Source: Ulva prolifera
Taxonomy: Eukaryota; Chlorophyta; Ulvophyceae; Ulvales; Ulvaceae
Direction of reading: 5' to 3'
DNA: 64,000 nt
NCBI GenBank assembly: GCA_023078555.1
Contig: CM041201.1
Coordinates: 5,525,172-5,589,171, forward strand
Made by a program: the position numbers and the translations under genes. Of the stretch, positions 12,701 through 21,859 are shown piece by piece. The notes under the pieces were generated by a model. It did no database searches, was not told where the DNA came from, and worked only from the letters and a program-made list of their open reading frames with translations. Position 1 is the stretch's first letter; the number at the start of each line of letters is the position of its first letter.

Positions 12701-15700
12701 CAGTACTTGCAAGCAATTTATATTTGCGTTGCTCCTCCTCTTTCAACTTGTCGCGCTCGGCCTTTTTCATGCGCTTTCCCTGACCCTTTTCAGCCTCAGC
12801 CACGTCCGCCGCAGCGTTTATGGCCATCTGAGCTTTCTGGGATTTCAGGATACGTGCCAGCTTGTCATGGTACAGCGCCGAACACGGCGTCAGATTGTGA
12901 CCATGAACAACACTGGCAAGGCATTCAATCCACAGGAACAGAGGGAGGCCACTCGCAAGCAGCACAGCACGGAGTGCCTCAAAGGCGACTCCTATCCTCC
13001 GCTCAATCATGCCATTACAGCGATGATCAGCTGTGGGGGTAGTGCGGTGAGTGATGCCCCGACGTTGGAGGTAGAGCTTTAATTAAGGCCTCGACCATAA
13101 ACTCGCCCCCTTTGTCAGTGTGAAGGATGCGCACACCCGGTTCACCTGGCTTCACCACATTTACCCTAATGCGCTCTATGATATAAGAGATCATGGCCGC
13201 AGCCTCACTCTTTTTGCGCAGACCGACCACGAAAGTATAACGAGTAAAAGCACACATCACAAACAAGACATATTTCACACCTCCAATTCCTACTGGAGTG
13301 ACAGGACCAGCTAGATCGGCATGCAGTTGCTCGCCAGGGTATTTCGCCTGGCCCATGAGCTCACGGTCATTGGCAGAGAATTTACCCGCAGGTACTTTGC
13401 CAATCCTGCAGCCATGACATCTATTTCCGAAAGGTTCGGAATCGACACTCAAATTCAAACTACCATAAAACTCAGCGTTCGACTGCATACGCTTGAGCAC
13501 CCAGTTCGACTGGTGGAAAGACAAATGCGCGATAAAAGCAGGGTTCAGCAAATACGCATCATGTGGGACCTCGGCCCCCCCAGCATTGGGGCGCGCAAGA
13601 TCAACAGCCGCAACTGCCACATGATGCCATTGTTGCTGGTCCGCGACCATGCAGGTCGGACTGCTCTGGTTAGACCAGACCACCCCCCTATTGACAGGCC
13701 CACCGACGAGAATAGGCTTAGTTTCCACAGCCATTTTGAACGCAAACACAGGGTGACCATCAACATCTAGTTCCTGAAATTTGACGTCATCCTCTACGTC
13801 GGTGGCCATGTCACCAAGACCCGGGACATACAACACATTTCTACGCGTGTCTAGGAACATTTGTTCGTGTCTAAGACACATTGTACTAAGCAGGTTGTAC
13901 GGACATTCAGGGGCATAGTATACACCAGGGATCTCGACATCTAATGGATGGTTTTGACCATGCTTATCCACGTAAGTACCCAGGTTCACCAAAATGGTTC
14001 CCCTGCCCATGATAGAAAGCTGCCCAGGTCCCGCGAGATTGGCAACTTTCTGACACGGACCGTACTCAGTGAACATTTCACGATTCCCTACTATGTGCAT
14101 GTCCGACCCACTATCTACAATAATGTTCCATGGCAGAGACGCGTCAGGCATTGGATATTGCTCAGGCATCTCAACCGCACACACATCTTTGGCCGCAGCC
14201 TGTTTGCGTTGGGGGCAGTTCGCACGCAAATGTCCCTTCTTCTTGCAAAAGAAACAGGTCCTGGTCTCCTCGCGAGGAGCCTGGCCAGCCCCAAGAGCGG
14301 CGACCACAGGACCATCACCACGGGGTTGCTTTCGCCAGCCTTGGCCTGGTTTGCCCGCGGGCGCCCCAGACCTAGCCTGCAGCTGCCGCTGTTGCTTCAG
14401 CAAATCGGCGTGTTCGGTCAAACGTGAAATTATGACATGAGGGGAGGAGTGAAGGACTTCGCCGCGCACGGCATTGAACTCCTCCCCCACTTCTAACAGT
14501 TTGAGTCTGAGCCATCGCTGGCCCACATCGGCACCTAGTGCCTCTAGTTGAGTGTACACACTCATAACATCACCACAATAAGATGCGACATCTCTATTGT
14601 TCTGTGACAAGGAATTGAACCGGCTCCACAGCCTGTGGATCTCGGCTTCGGTGCTGGGCCTATACTTGGCAGTAAGGTAGGCCCAGGCCTCGCACAAATG
14701 CGACATTCGATAGACAGTCGTTCTATCAGCGTCGGGCAAAGACATAAGGACCTGTGTCCTCGCCCTAGCATGAACACGCTGTTCGTCCGCAGACGGTGCG
14801 TGCTGTAACAGATGGTCTAACTCAAACTGTCCTAACCACAAAAAGACTTTCTGTTCGTACGCAACGAAACTTTCGGTCTTATGATTCCACTCAGGCAGTT
14901 TTCCCTTTGTCAAATCAGGCTCGTTACGCCCCCGAGACGCTCGCAGCGCTTCGGTCAACGTTTCAAGCGTGATAAACGACTCAGCGTGACTCGAATCATT
15001 CACGACATGAGAAGGATTGGGCACCTGCTGACTGCTGTGTCCAGTCTGAGCGGAAGAGCGTGGCCGGACCACTCGTCCACCACGGAGCAGCATGCCCTCG
15101 GGCTGCTCTCCATCAGGGAGCTGCTGGTGAGCGCCCCTGTCGACGATAGGCTGCTGATCAGCCTCGCCGCGATTCTCCTCGCGAGAAGAGTTTGAAGCTG
15201 AGCGGTTAGAGTGAGACATCCTACAGTAGAACAGGCGGTTGTGCGTCGCGCGCAGCAACGAAGCAAAGGTTTGGCTCGCAAGCCGTCGGATTGGAAAAAT
15301 AAGCGAACGCATTCGCTTTTCTCAGCGCTAATCATTTGAAACAGCTGCTCGAATTGTATCTGATAACAATATGCCACGAGACAGCTAATGATATCTGCGC
15401 TTATTGACCGCAGTCTAAGCGCCGACAGAACAGTGGAATGCCCCGCCGAGTCTGCGCGCAGACATTGGCCGATGACTACCTGAACAAGACCATACAAAGA
15501 CATAACGTAAACGTTCACCGATACCATGTCAGAAAGCACTCTATCTGTTAGGTCAGACACGCAGTCTTAGGTCAGGTCAGGTAGCCAGCATTCCATACCT
15601 GCTGCGCACAGAGGTAGAACCGAGGAATGCGGGAGGAGACAGGGTACAGCTAGTACCGTGAAACAGTAAAGAGAAAGGTTACAGCTCTTAGTGTGCACCG

Positions 15701-18700
15701 CAATATATGCACACTGTAAACACTCGAGGGTCACGCCGGGAAACCCTCGCAGGATCTCCCTCACTACCTCGGTACGATCCTGGCTGGCGGCTTACCCCTG
15801 TACGCGATCCGCAGATCGTGCATGGGTGCACCTGTCACCACGCTGCTGCCCGCAGGCTCATGCATTGTGACAGGGTCGAAGGAGAAAACACTGCCTTCTG
15901 AACTTGAACAGGGCAATTACCTCTCTTACTTTGATCTTTTATGCCCAGCTCAAATAATATCATCGCTTGCTCAAGCTTCTCTCGGAAAGTGGCCAAGTAC
16001 AGGCACGACTTTTTGGTAACGCTTGCTGGATCCCTGATTCATATTGCAAAGATTTTGATGTTGAGGAGTGTGCAGTGATTGTCACCGTGAATTAACATGT
16101 TGAGCATTGTACTTGACTGAAGCATGGAACGCACCGACCGGCATCGATCTGTTTGGCGAGAGATGGCCAGAAATTTTTGAATGCCGCTGTGCCTCTAAAG
16201 TCACCAACTGGAAAATGGCCTCCATACATTGTTTCCACCTGTTTACCCCAATGCGCAATTCCATTGGCCATATTCTGGTAGAATGAAAGTGATCCCTGCA
16301 CGCAACCGCACACTGCTGGCACAATCACATGATGCACACAACACTTGGTGGTCCATCGACATGGACATTACCGATGAGAAGCCATTGCTTTGAATTTCTT
16401 GGCTGAAACAGACGCCTCCAGACAGTAACATCGCTTCAAACCCAAGGTTCGCAACATTGCCGCGCTTGAGCTCGCCAAGATATCGCAGTGTGGGCATGTC
16501 ACTCCATTGAACACCCCGTAACATGTTGCTGGCATCATTTAATTCACGTATATCCTTCAGAGTTTCAGGATCCAGAGATCCCACTGACACTGCAACGCGG
16601 TGCTGGTCAGAGGCTGTATGCGATGACATCATCTCATGCAATTTACTCCAGGCAACCTGGAAAACAAATGAATCGCACCTTTGTATTTTTCACCGCTTGA
16701 GAACTTCTCGTAAATACTCATGAATTTGTCTTCAATCTTCTGACAAAATGTCTCTCGGCACTCCCTCAGCGATGCCAACATATCTTGGATCATGTCTGTG
16801 TGAAGAGCTTCCAAAAAGCTGTGAATGCTTGGTTGTGCACCAAGCTGTTCAGCCACTTGATCAGATGCTTGGCACACCTCGTCAAGAGGCAACTTTTCCA
16901 ACTTTTCTGTACTTGTAACATCCACTTGAACATCTCCACACTCATCAATAAACTGGTTGAGCAAGATTGCCCAAGCCCCTGTGGTGTGTGGTGACAAGCC
17001 CAGATCTAGCCATTTCTGACCTGCACAACAAGTCAATGTCACACATCAAGAGACATAAGAGGCTGAGCATGATCACAAACATTGACAATAAGGTAATCGG
17101 GTACCTGCGCGGGCTGTGCCCCATAGATGATACTGGAAAAATTGTAAAAACAACAAAGTGTGCAATGCCCTGGCGGCAATGCACACGTCTTCGGACGGCA
17201 TGGCCCCAGTCTCTGAACTTGGAACTTGTGCCTTGTGCAAACAGGCGGCCATCCATGCTAGCGCATCAAGGACTGCAAACAGCTGCTTTGTGAGTGTTCC
17301 AGCTTGATGCTGATTGAACATTGAATGTTGCTTGGACAATCATACATATACAAGTTGAAGCGTGGACCTTACAGTGAGAGGATGTCTTACCGTCCTGAGA
17401 AAAGTCGGCTTGATATGCCAATGCTTCGGGGAACACAGATCGCACATTTTGCACGATTGCTTTCCGACGGACCATGGCTATCTTGGACGGCTGGTGGCGT
17501 TGCAGCAACACATGTAATTCACCTCTGAGCAGTCTTGGTAGCAGCCTGTCCTCGTCCGGTTCATTGTTGTCAGCATTTATATTCTGCAAACATGTTACAT
17601 GTAGTCTTGATGAGTATTATTGCTATGTATCTGGAAAAAAGTCATAACCACGGTTGTTGAACCCACCGGTGCACGACATGCACTCCAGAAGGCAGCCACT
17701 AGGCCCTCCTGGTTAGTGGCTGCTGAGTCATCTAATGCAACGCTCAACATCTTCTTCATGCGGTCCTCAGTGTCACCGAGTGCGACCTTGAGGACAACCG
17801 CCATCCCATTCTTTATGTTGGCATCAGCAAGGAACCTCTTGCGCAGGCATTCGCTGTCTTTGGCACCTGCCGTTGCAGCATGCTTCAGATCCACAGCATG
17901 ATCCCTCAGCTTTTTGACTGAACCGATGTAGGTTGTCAACAGCTGAGGCTGCGGCACTGGCACCACCATAAAACCTTCCTGCAGCAGAGTGTCATCATTG
18001 ACCATCAGCACATAGCACACACAGAACATGCACATAGACTAGGGTCAGCTTGATGTTACCTCGCCATCGTCCCTGACCAGTGTGACTGATTTCCATGCAT
18101 CCGGGTGTTGGATGGACAGATACACCATCATCTCTGAAATGACCTTGCTGTATTTCATGAGCTTGTTATCAGCAGTGTGCTTGTCTGTGTCGAACACTAT
18201 CGAGGCCACATCATTGACTATAGACATTAGGTTGTCACGAACGCTGGTTGTTCCTGTATCTTTGTGGCTGCACACAAACAAAGATGACTGAAATTCAATT
18301 GGTAGCGGAACCACAGACATGGAGCACAGTGAAGGTGAGGAGCTCACGCTGCAATTTTGGCGTCGAGCCATTCAGCCTCGATGTGAATGCCCAAATACAT
18401 AGCTGCAAACTGAATGAGATAATGGTTCATCCCACCACTATCGAGATTGCCTTTCAAAATGTGAAGTGCTGTGTCCTTCAAAGAAATGTATAGAGGCTTG
18501 TATCGAGGCTTCCCTGCATATCAAACACCAGTGGCCACTCCGTGAGGTGCAAAGAGATTTGCAGCAATTGACAGAGGCCGCAATCGTGCACACCTGCGAG
18601 CCTATCCTCCAGTCGCATAAGATAATGCATCTCGTTGTCACCCTCATTGCCAGCCTCGCTGCACGGAAATTCACCTTCAGTTGCGTCTGCATCCGATTCA

Positions 18701-18762
18701 AAACCGGGAAATTCAAAATCCGGCCACCATTCGTCGCCGGGTACAGCGTCATCCAGCTCCAT
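6755..18762 (-). CDS. Crypton/Ndc10-type tyrosine recombinase gene, interrupted
   Basis: About 19 exons join in frame with GT-AG introns: 18594-18762, 18348-18514, 18060-18267, 17667-17978, 17391-17583, 17105-17272, 16679-17020, 16372-16613, 16113-16295, then 15873-16008 plus 9234-9309 (one exon split by a copia element), 8888-9190, 8621-8803, 8293-8548, 8119-8205, 7885-8043, 7590-7808, about 7366-7449, 7095-7253 and 6755-6979. The product would be about 1,290 residues. The first 730 are helical, acidic at the N-terminus (MELDDAVPGDEWW) and unrecognised. The recombinase core follows: an Arg in RVMLLRGKEFRDL, a Gly-Ala-Lys-x-Asn-Lys turn, His-x-x-Arg in KKQHTNRRDGAEE, Trp in ARAGKWNQ and a candidate nucleophile Tyr in LSQSYNT. 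This order matches the Arg, His-x-x-Arg, Trp, Tyr series of Crypton and Ndc10 domain-II proteins. The tail is helical and probably coiled coil. The boundary between the two halves (intron 16009-16112) is inferred; an in-frame TAA at 16092 would otherwise end a separate upstream gene. The role of the N-terminal part is unknown. Confidence 0.7.
9315..9660 (-). repeat. Copia A 3' LTR
   Basis: 346 bp, TG...CA ends, apparently identical to 15527-15872. The adjoining external base pairs 9310-9314 are one copy of the GGGTC target duplication. A short open frame inside (9355-9552) recurs unchanged in the other LTR and has no coding meaning. Confidence 0.95.
9678..13010 (-). CDS. Copia A integrase C-terminus, reverse transcriptase, RNase H
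   Basis: This frame resumes the polyprotein just after the 4-bp insertion. It opens with NGMIERRIGV, which carries the last catalytic Glu of the integrase triad. A long acidic linker follows (about residues 230-600). Reverse transcriptase begins near WVLKIKRGPAGEIQRYKARY and has the catalytic LWVDDLFIF. RNase H shows TEAELIAM, WGDNKSANIL and RSKHIRVRHLRVRE, and the end is DVFTKVLPGPA. The first Met is not a real translation start; expression in the intact family would be as one Gag-Pol protein. Antisense open frames over this region have no domains. Confidence 0.9.
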   Translation of the reverse strand: MIERRIGVAFEALRAVLLASGLPLFLWIECLASVVHGHNLTPCSALYHDKLARILKSQKAQMAINAAADVAEAEKGQGKRMKKAERDKLKEEEQRKYKLLASTELDEFLVRSCDKDIIPYMSFFRDTSVEVLQDLLQQQRPWGVEVYAYPRDDKLRKLSPRGVLAHWVGAGLGPSMQRVYAQDVPGGRVFVVRQVMCTADQMIRHVRKYDASAVVDKREPAEFANSYKVVFEGDNEGERVTDSDVPDFLSDHTYDGGVLRRLRDQLHTPPGHGRVPVMDMTFRQDNPEPNPTAYSPRLGYGDSAEVIRRDPARDTPEIANAALHRTRAMSRAAAHPDVIPPPRVRGELRHLEAGPSRTTRYVPTRDAALHDPGVEVALPVHVSASESDDDMDSDGPGVYDDDDEQRMDYTVSDDERAAAHQNLEAQRVRSGSNSAAASASGAGAVAPPLRGAEAPRPFWEDEPDEVETGSELGGEGPDPSAAVGVDLPDEVRAIPAALPRIKINPLVRRRLVPLAADVAAVHMNEPAGSNASSETVVAAIEVSACSQDTSAAADCGVSCAGLKPQHVESGEQQSVQRRGSRRAAAARKQKASSDPDMPSMKEGLAGPDRDAWLRAMQEEVDALGEHGTFGLCYLPAGKRAISGKWVLKIKRGPAGEIQRYKARYVARGFSQVEGVDFFETWSPVGSYATLRVLLSVAAQADLEIRHIDIQCAFLNGELEEEVFVEQPPYFTDGTARVWRLHKTLYGLKQAAREWHKALIKVLAEMGFVCAQSDPGLYVRTSGLCFIFLWVDDLFIFSGTAGLQELVDIILTKFEGRDLGELAWALGTEIMRDRKAKTITMTQRNKIHSLLEKYSMSDCRKSPTPLVPRQQLRSVKEHPDLEKASAAEHSRFMSAVGSIQYIAGVTRPDLSYVAHALARHMSSSLKEHWLAVQHVLRYLQSTKNLGIQFIGSVGHGCLLEAFSDADFANSADLKSVSGMVLRVYGNCVLWRSKKQSIVAGDTTEAELIAMSATANELMWVKQLLLDLKLVPYKPTLWGDNKSANILAVNAVSSDRSKHIRVRHLRVREYVQMDELKVAWVGTVDQLADVFTKVLPGPALLEVRNKLQLVET
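13027..15219 (-). CDS. Copia A Gag-protease-integrase (first part)
   Basis: The ATG at 15219 (MSHSNRSASN) is preferred because the related copia C copy starts at the equivalent Met-Ser. About 100-330 residues in lies a Ty1/copia Gag (UBN2-like) region, then a CCHC zinc knuckle CFFCKKKGHLRANC that binds nucleic acid. The aspartic protease active site is VDSGSDMHIV. A pre-integrase HHCC zinc finger ends CHGCRIGKV. The first two acidic integrase residues lie in LHADLAGP and LHTDKGGEF. The frame then runs into an unrelated tail and stops at 13027, because TTAA is duplicated to TTAATTAA near 13079-13086. The third integrase catalytic residue, Glu, lies beyond this point in the other frame. Confidence 0.9.
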   Translation of the reverse strand: MSHSNRSASNSSREENRGEADQQPIVDRGAHQQLPDGEQPEGMLLRGGRVVRPRSSAQTGHSSQQVPNPSHVVNDSSHAESFITLETLTEALRASRGRNEPDLTKGKLPEWNHKTESFVAYEQKVFLWLGQFELDHLLQHAPSADEQRVHARARTQVLMSLPDADRTTVYRMSHLCEAWAYLTAKYRPSTEAEIHRLWSRFNSLSQNNRDVASYCGDVMSVYTQLEALGADVGQRWLRLKLLEVGEEFNAVRGEVLHSSPHVIISRLTEHADLLKQQRQLQARSGAPAGKPGQGWRKQPRGDGPVVAALGAGQAPREETRTCFFCKKKGHLRANCPQRKQAAAKDVCAVEMPEQYPMPDASLPWNIIVDSGSDMHIVGNREMFTEYGPCQKVANLAGPGQLSIMGRGTILVNLGTYVDKHGQNHPLDVEIPGVYYAPECPYNLLSTMCLRHEQMFLDTRRNVLYVPGLGDMATDVEDDVKFQELDVDGHPVFAFKMAVETKPILVGGPVNRGVVWSNQSSPTCMVADQQQWHHVAVAAVDLARPNAGGAEVPHDAYLLNPAFIAHLSFHQSNWVLKRMQSNAEFYGSLNLSVDSEPFGNRCHGCRIGKVPAGKFSANDRELMGQAKYPGEQLHADLAGPVTPVGIGGVKYVLFVMCAFTRYTFVVGLRKKSEAAAMISYIIERIRVNVVKPGEPGVRILHTDKGGEFMVEALIKALPPTSGHHSPHYPHS
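15527..15872 (-). repeat. Copia A 5' LTR
   Basis: 346 bp, apparently identical to 9315-9660. It is the upstream LTR with respect to the minus-strand polyprotein and is followed internally by TGGTATCGG, a likely tRNA-Met primer-binding site. The GGGTC duplication follows externally at 15873-15877. Confidence 0.95.
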
Positions 18763-20006
18763 GACAGCTCAAATAATAAGAAATCTGGATTGAGTGCTAT
18801 AGCATATTGAATTCGCTTTATTCGACGACGCCGAGTGGGAGCACGAGGACAGACACACTAAAAAAAACTCACACGGGCCCAGAAAAACACGGCAAACATT
18901 AGCCAACATCATGCAGATGCAATAATTAACTCATTACCAAGCATACTGTGCTGCAAGAGTGGCTCCCGCGTTCACTTTGGTGGCAACCAAGCTAAGCTTA
19001 GCTTAGCATCGAACCCCGTTATATAGGGCCCGCCCGACCCGCCCGAACCCCCTTCATCGGGCAGCTAAGGGGTATGCTCTGTGCACCACCAGCCCGCCCG
19101 ACCGGCAGATCACAGCACCAGCATCAGCTTGCGGCGCATATAATGTGTACACTCTTCTGTCATCGTCTGCCTTATCAACATGTGGCTGCTCAAGCGGTCG
19201 ACACACCGTCTACGCACACGTCGGGTATATCAACTTCTCCTCGCCATGGTGGTACACCGAGATTTGAATCTCCTGCCAGAAGCAATCGCTGAAAAGTATT
19301 GCGACTGTGTTGTCTTGCAGTTGATGTCTTGCAGCCTGAAAGGAATCCACTGGAACATTTGATCAGGCTGCCCACCAGCGTGCCCACAGCTGCTCAGGCA
19401 GCCCGGAAACTAAGCTGATTCGTCTTGTGAAAGTCACGGCTGCTGCCCAAACACTGGAGGGCAGAACCTTTGCTGCTTTGGTTGCAACTTACCCGATAAT
19501 GTCCTTGTGCTGGTGCCTACGTCGCCTGCGACCAGCTCTGCAACCAATACTTCTGTGAGGTGCATTGGCATGCAAAGCAACAGCCAGGAGCATTCGCGGG
19601 CCTGTATGAAGGTGCATGACACCAGCCATATAACTTTGGGGTGAGCACCTGGAGTGCAGCGGCTCATACCGTTGAGACACTGCCCAGACTGACAGCATGA
19701 TCAAACTTCAAGGATCCAGTGTGCTCGACCATGTTGACATGCAGCTTGCAGCAGCATCGACAACAGTTTGACACTACTTCATGTGCGACTTGACACAGTC
19801 AGCCATCCACATTCGCAAGCCATTATGACATCACGATGGAATTCTTATATCTGCTACAGGTTGTGTCGAGTCCACAAATGTATCAGTGGGTGGTCATACA
19901 GACAACAGAAAATCTACATCAGCCATTGTGTTGTAAGCCTGACACTTGCATCATGTGTCCCGTAAGATTACTCCATTGTTAGAGCGTGTGTATTATCGGC
20001 GACGAC
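18763..20006. other. Intergenic, possible promoters and a small exon
   Basis: A TATATAG sits at about 19020-19026 between the minus-strand gene starting at 18762 and any plus-strand gene to the right. A plus-strand frame with an ATG at 19180 (MWLLKRSTHRLRTRRVYQLL) and a later exon-like stretch ending KLS-stop near 19413 could be a very short spliced gene. No family is visible and the splice is not convincing. The remainder, to 20006, shows nothing recognisable. Confidence 0.25.
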
Positions 20007-20811
20007 CTACAAGGGCATCTGAACAAGCCATTGACCAAGTTCATTCGTGGTACCTGAAGATGTGATCTGTGTTGCTCGTCTGTGAACGCCAGATTTGTCA
20101 ATTCCAGAGCCGACCACTGCCAATTCGTTGCGGTCCAAGGCCTGTAAGAATGAATCCGAGCAACCATCAGACCTAGACTGGACTACACACCAGACTGTCG
20201 CCACACAGAGTATGGACATGGCACCTGTGCTGCTGATTCAGGCTGGTGATCATCCAATATACCCCAATATATTGCTCAGCTGCACAAGTGGTAGCGGATT
20301 GATTGTGGGAGAATCCATGCTGAATTCCTCTTAAGTGCTGATGCCGCAGTTTGCTTCGGCACTGTGTTTTCGTCAGCACTCTAGAATTCTCAAGATCCGG
20401 GCGAGAGCGACACTCAAAGAGCACCTGTGACCAGAATTGAAGGCTTTCACTCCGCCTGCTGCTTTCACGCCGGCTGAGAGCCTGTTTGTATATGGCTTCT
20501 CCACTGTCCCATCCTTGAATTGCACCGTCGTCAGAGGCTCCAGAACCAAATATCAGCCGGTCAATAAGCAGCGAATATGCATGTCGAAGGGTCTCACATT
20601 CATGTACTAAGACACGCTTCCCGTGGCAGCACGAACGATCGCTGCGATGCTGCACAATCTTATGAGCTCTGGGCACCCGCTTCCTAAAGAAAAAAACGCA
20701 ATAACATAACGGAGTCAGCGAGTGCCGAGCGCAACTTGATTCACAGACATATGCGAAGAGTACTGGTAGTGCACGATCAAACGCGGTCAGTATGTGCGCA
20801 TAAAAATCCAC
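20007..20811 (-). CDS. Unrecognised spliced gene
   Basis: The coding stretch around 20340-20690 begins after a good acceptor (pyrimidine tract then CTTTAG). It reads as a basic helical protein (RKRVPRAHKIVQHRSDRSC, then SESLQFWSQVLFECRSRPDL). A last exon near 20170-20007 (SDSFLQALDRNELAVVGSG) ends WLVQMPL-stop. The 5' exon is uncertain: the frame upstream opens only with GTG at 20811, so the true start is not seen. The join between the middle and last exons could use more than one donor. I recognise no domain; the product would be a bit over 200 residues. Confidence 0.4.
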
Positions 20812-21859
20812 TCAACAGCAGCTGTGACGTTCAACGCATCGCGGAGCGTTGATATGCTAAAGCAATGCAGACGGAGCGCGTAACTCGATGCGATTGCAGC
20901 GACGTGCTGTGGCTACAAGGGGGTGTATGTTGGCGGTGACTGCAACCAAAACGGCATCCTGCTTGTCAGCCAGTCTCGCTCGGCAGCAACAGCATGGGGT
21001 TCACAGCAAGCCATCTTTTAAAACATAGAATGATCGATTCGGGCTTACCAGATACGTATTCGGCACTTGTTCTGAGGCAGTGTCACATTCGATGAGATGG
21101 ACAGTGGTGATGTCTCAAACCCCCGCTCACTGCTTTGACAACACGCATCACACGGTTAGTGTAGATCGCTTGTGTCCACGCCATTGACGTCTATGGAACT
21201 GTGTAACGTGGAAATATCACATCAAACTAGTCATGGGCAAGATTATCTTGTCATGGTTGATTGCTGGTCCTAACTCACCTCCCATTCCGATCACACGATC
21301 AGCTGTTGACCTGCGCCAGCTCCTGATTATATTTACAGACCTTTGGCTTCGCTTTGTGGCTCTTTAGGAGCAGCGTGATGTACGTCTACGGTACTGCCGC
21401 GTACGTGGACAGTCACTCAAGACAGTGATTTTGCTCCGCATTCGCCATAAAAGTAGGTAGAAGCATTAATAAATCCATCGCAAGAGCGGCCGTAGCTGTT
21501 TCTTGTTCAAACGATGCCCGGTCAGGCCGGCAGGAGACCTGCTCGAGCTCTACCGACACAAACCAGTGGTACGTGCTGGTAACCGGACGCGCTTGCAAGA
21601 GACCGCCAGACAAAATCATGGCTCTCCTTGCAATGCAATCAACGTAGTTGCGCTCCTTACAGCAACAGCAGTCCATATCGACTGATTTCACAGCGAGCCG
21701 CGTAGCTTTTACACTCTCCGCTGTACTCGAGCGGTGTTGCGCTGTAGCACGGTGTAATGCGGTGCGCTCCTTGATAGAGAAATACATCCAGCTGCGCGCA
21801 TAGGCATCATCTGAAGGCGCAAAAAACATAATCGTGCAGCGCAGAACACAAGCAATTGA
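20812..21859. other. Intergenic region
   Basis: It separates the minus-strand gene ending at 20007 from the plus-strand histidine gene and probably holds both promoters. Minus-strand open frames at 21413-22053 overlap the proposed first exon of the histidine gene and cannot be spliced together in phase, so they are left out. No repeat or RNA gene is evident. Confidence 0.4.

Larger units (their letters stand above)
9315..15872 (-). mobile_element. Full-length Ty1/copia retrotransposon (copia A)
   Basis: The two 346-bp LTRs (9315-9660 and 15527-15872) start TGTC, end GACA and appear identical by eye. The element is flanked by the 5-bp direct duplication GGGTC (9310-9314 and 15873-15877). Transcription is on the minus strand. 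Next to the 5' LTR lies TGGTATCGG, resembling a primer-binding site for initiator tRNA-Met. The 3' LTR is preceded by a purine tract ending ATGGGGGAG. Domain order is Gag, zinc knuckle, aspartic protease, integrase, reverse transcriptase, RNase H, the Ty1/copia order. Identical LTRs imply a recent insertion. The polyprotein is split by a 4-bp insertion within integrase (about 13079-13086), so this copy is probably not autonomous. Confidence 0.95.

Noticed and set aside
9355-15764. Two identical 65-codon minus-strand ORFs
   Set aside because: They lie in the two identical LTRs of copia A and reflect LTR identity, not a gene.
19255-19290. tRNA T-loop-like GATTTGAATC
   Set aside because: No matching acceptor or anticodon stems were found around it; the same holds for other isolated GTTCGA-like matches in the window.
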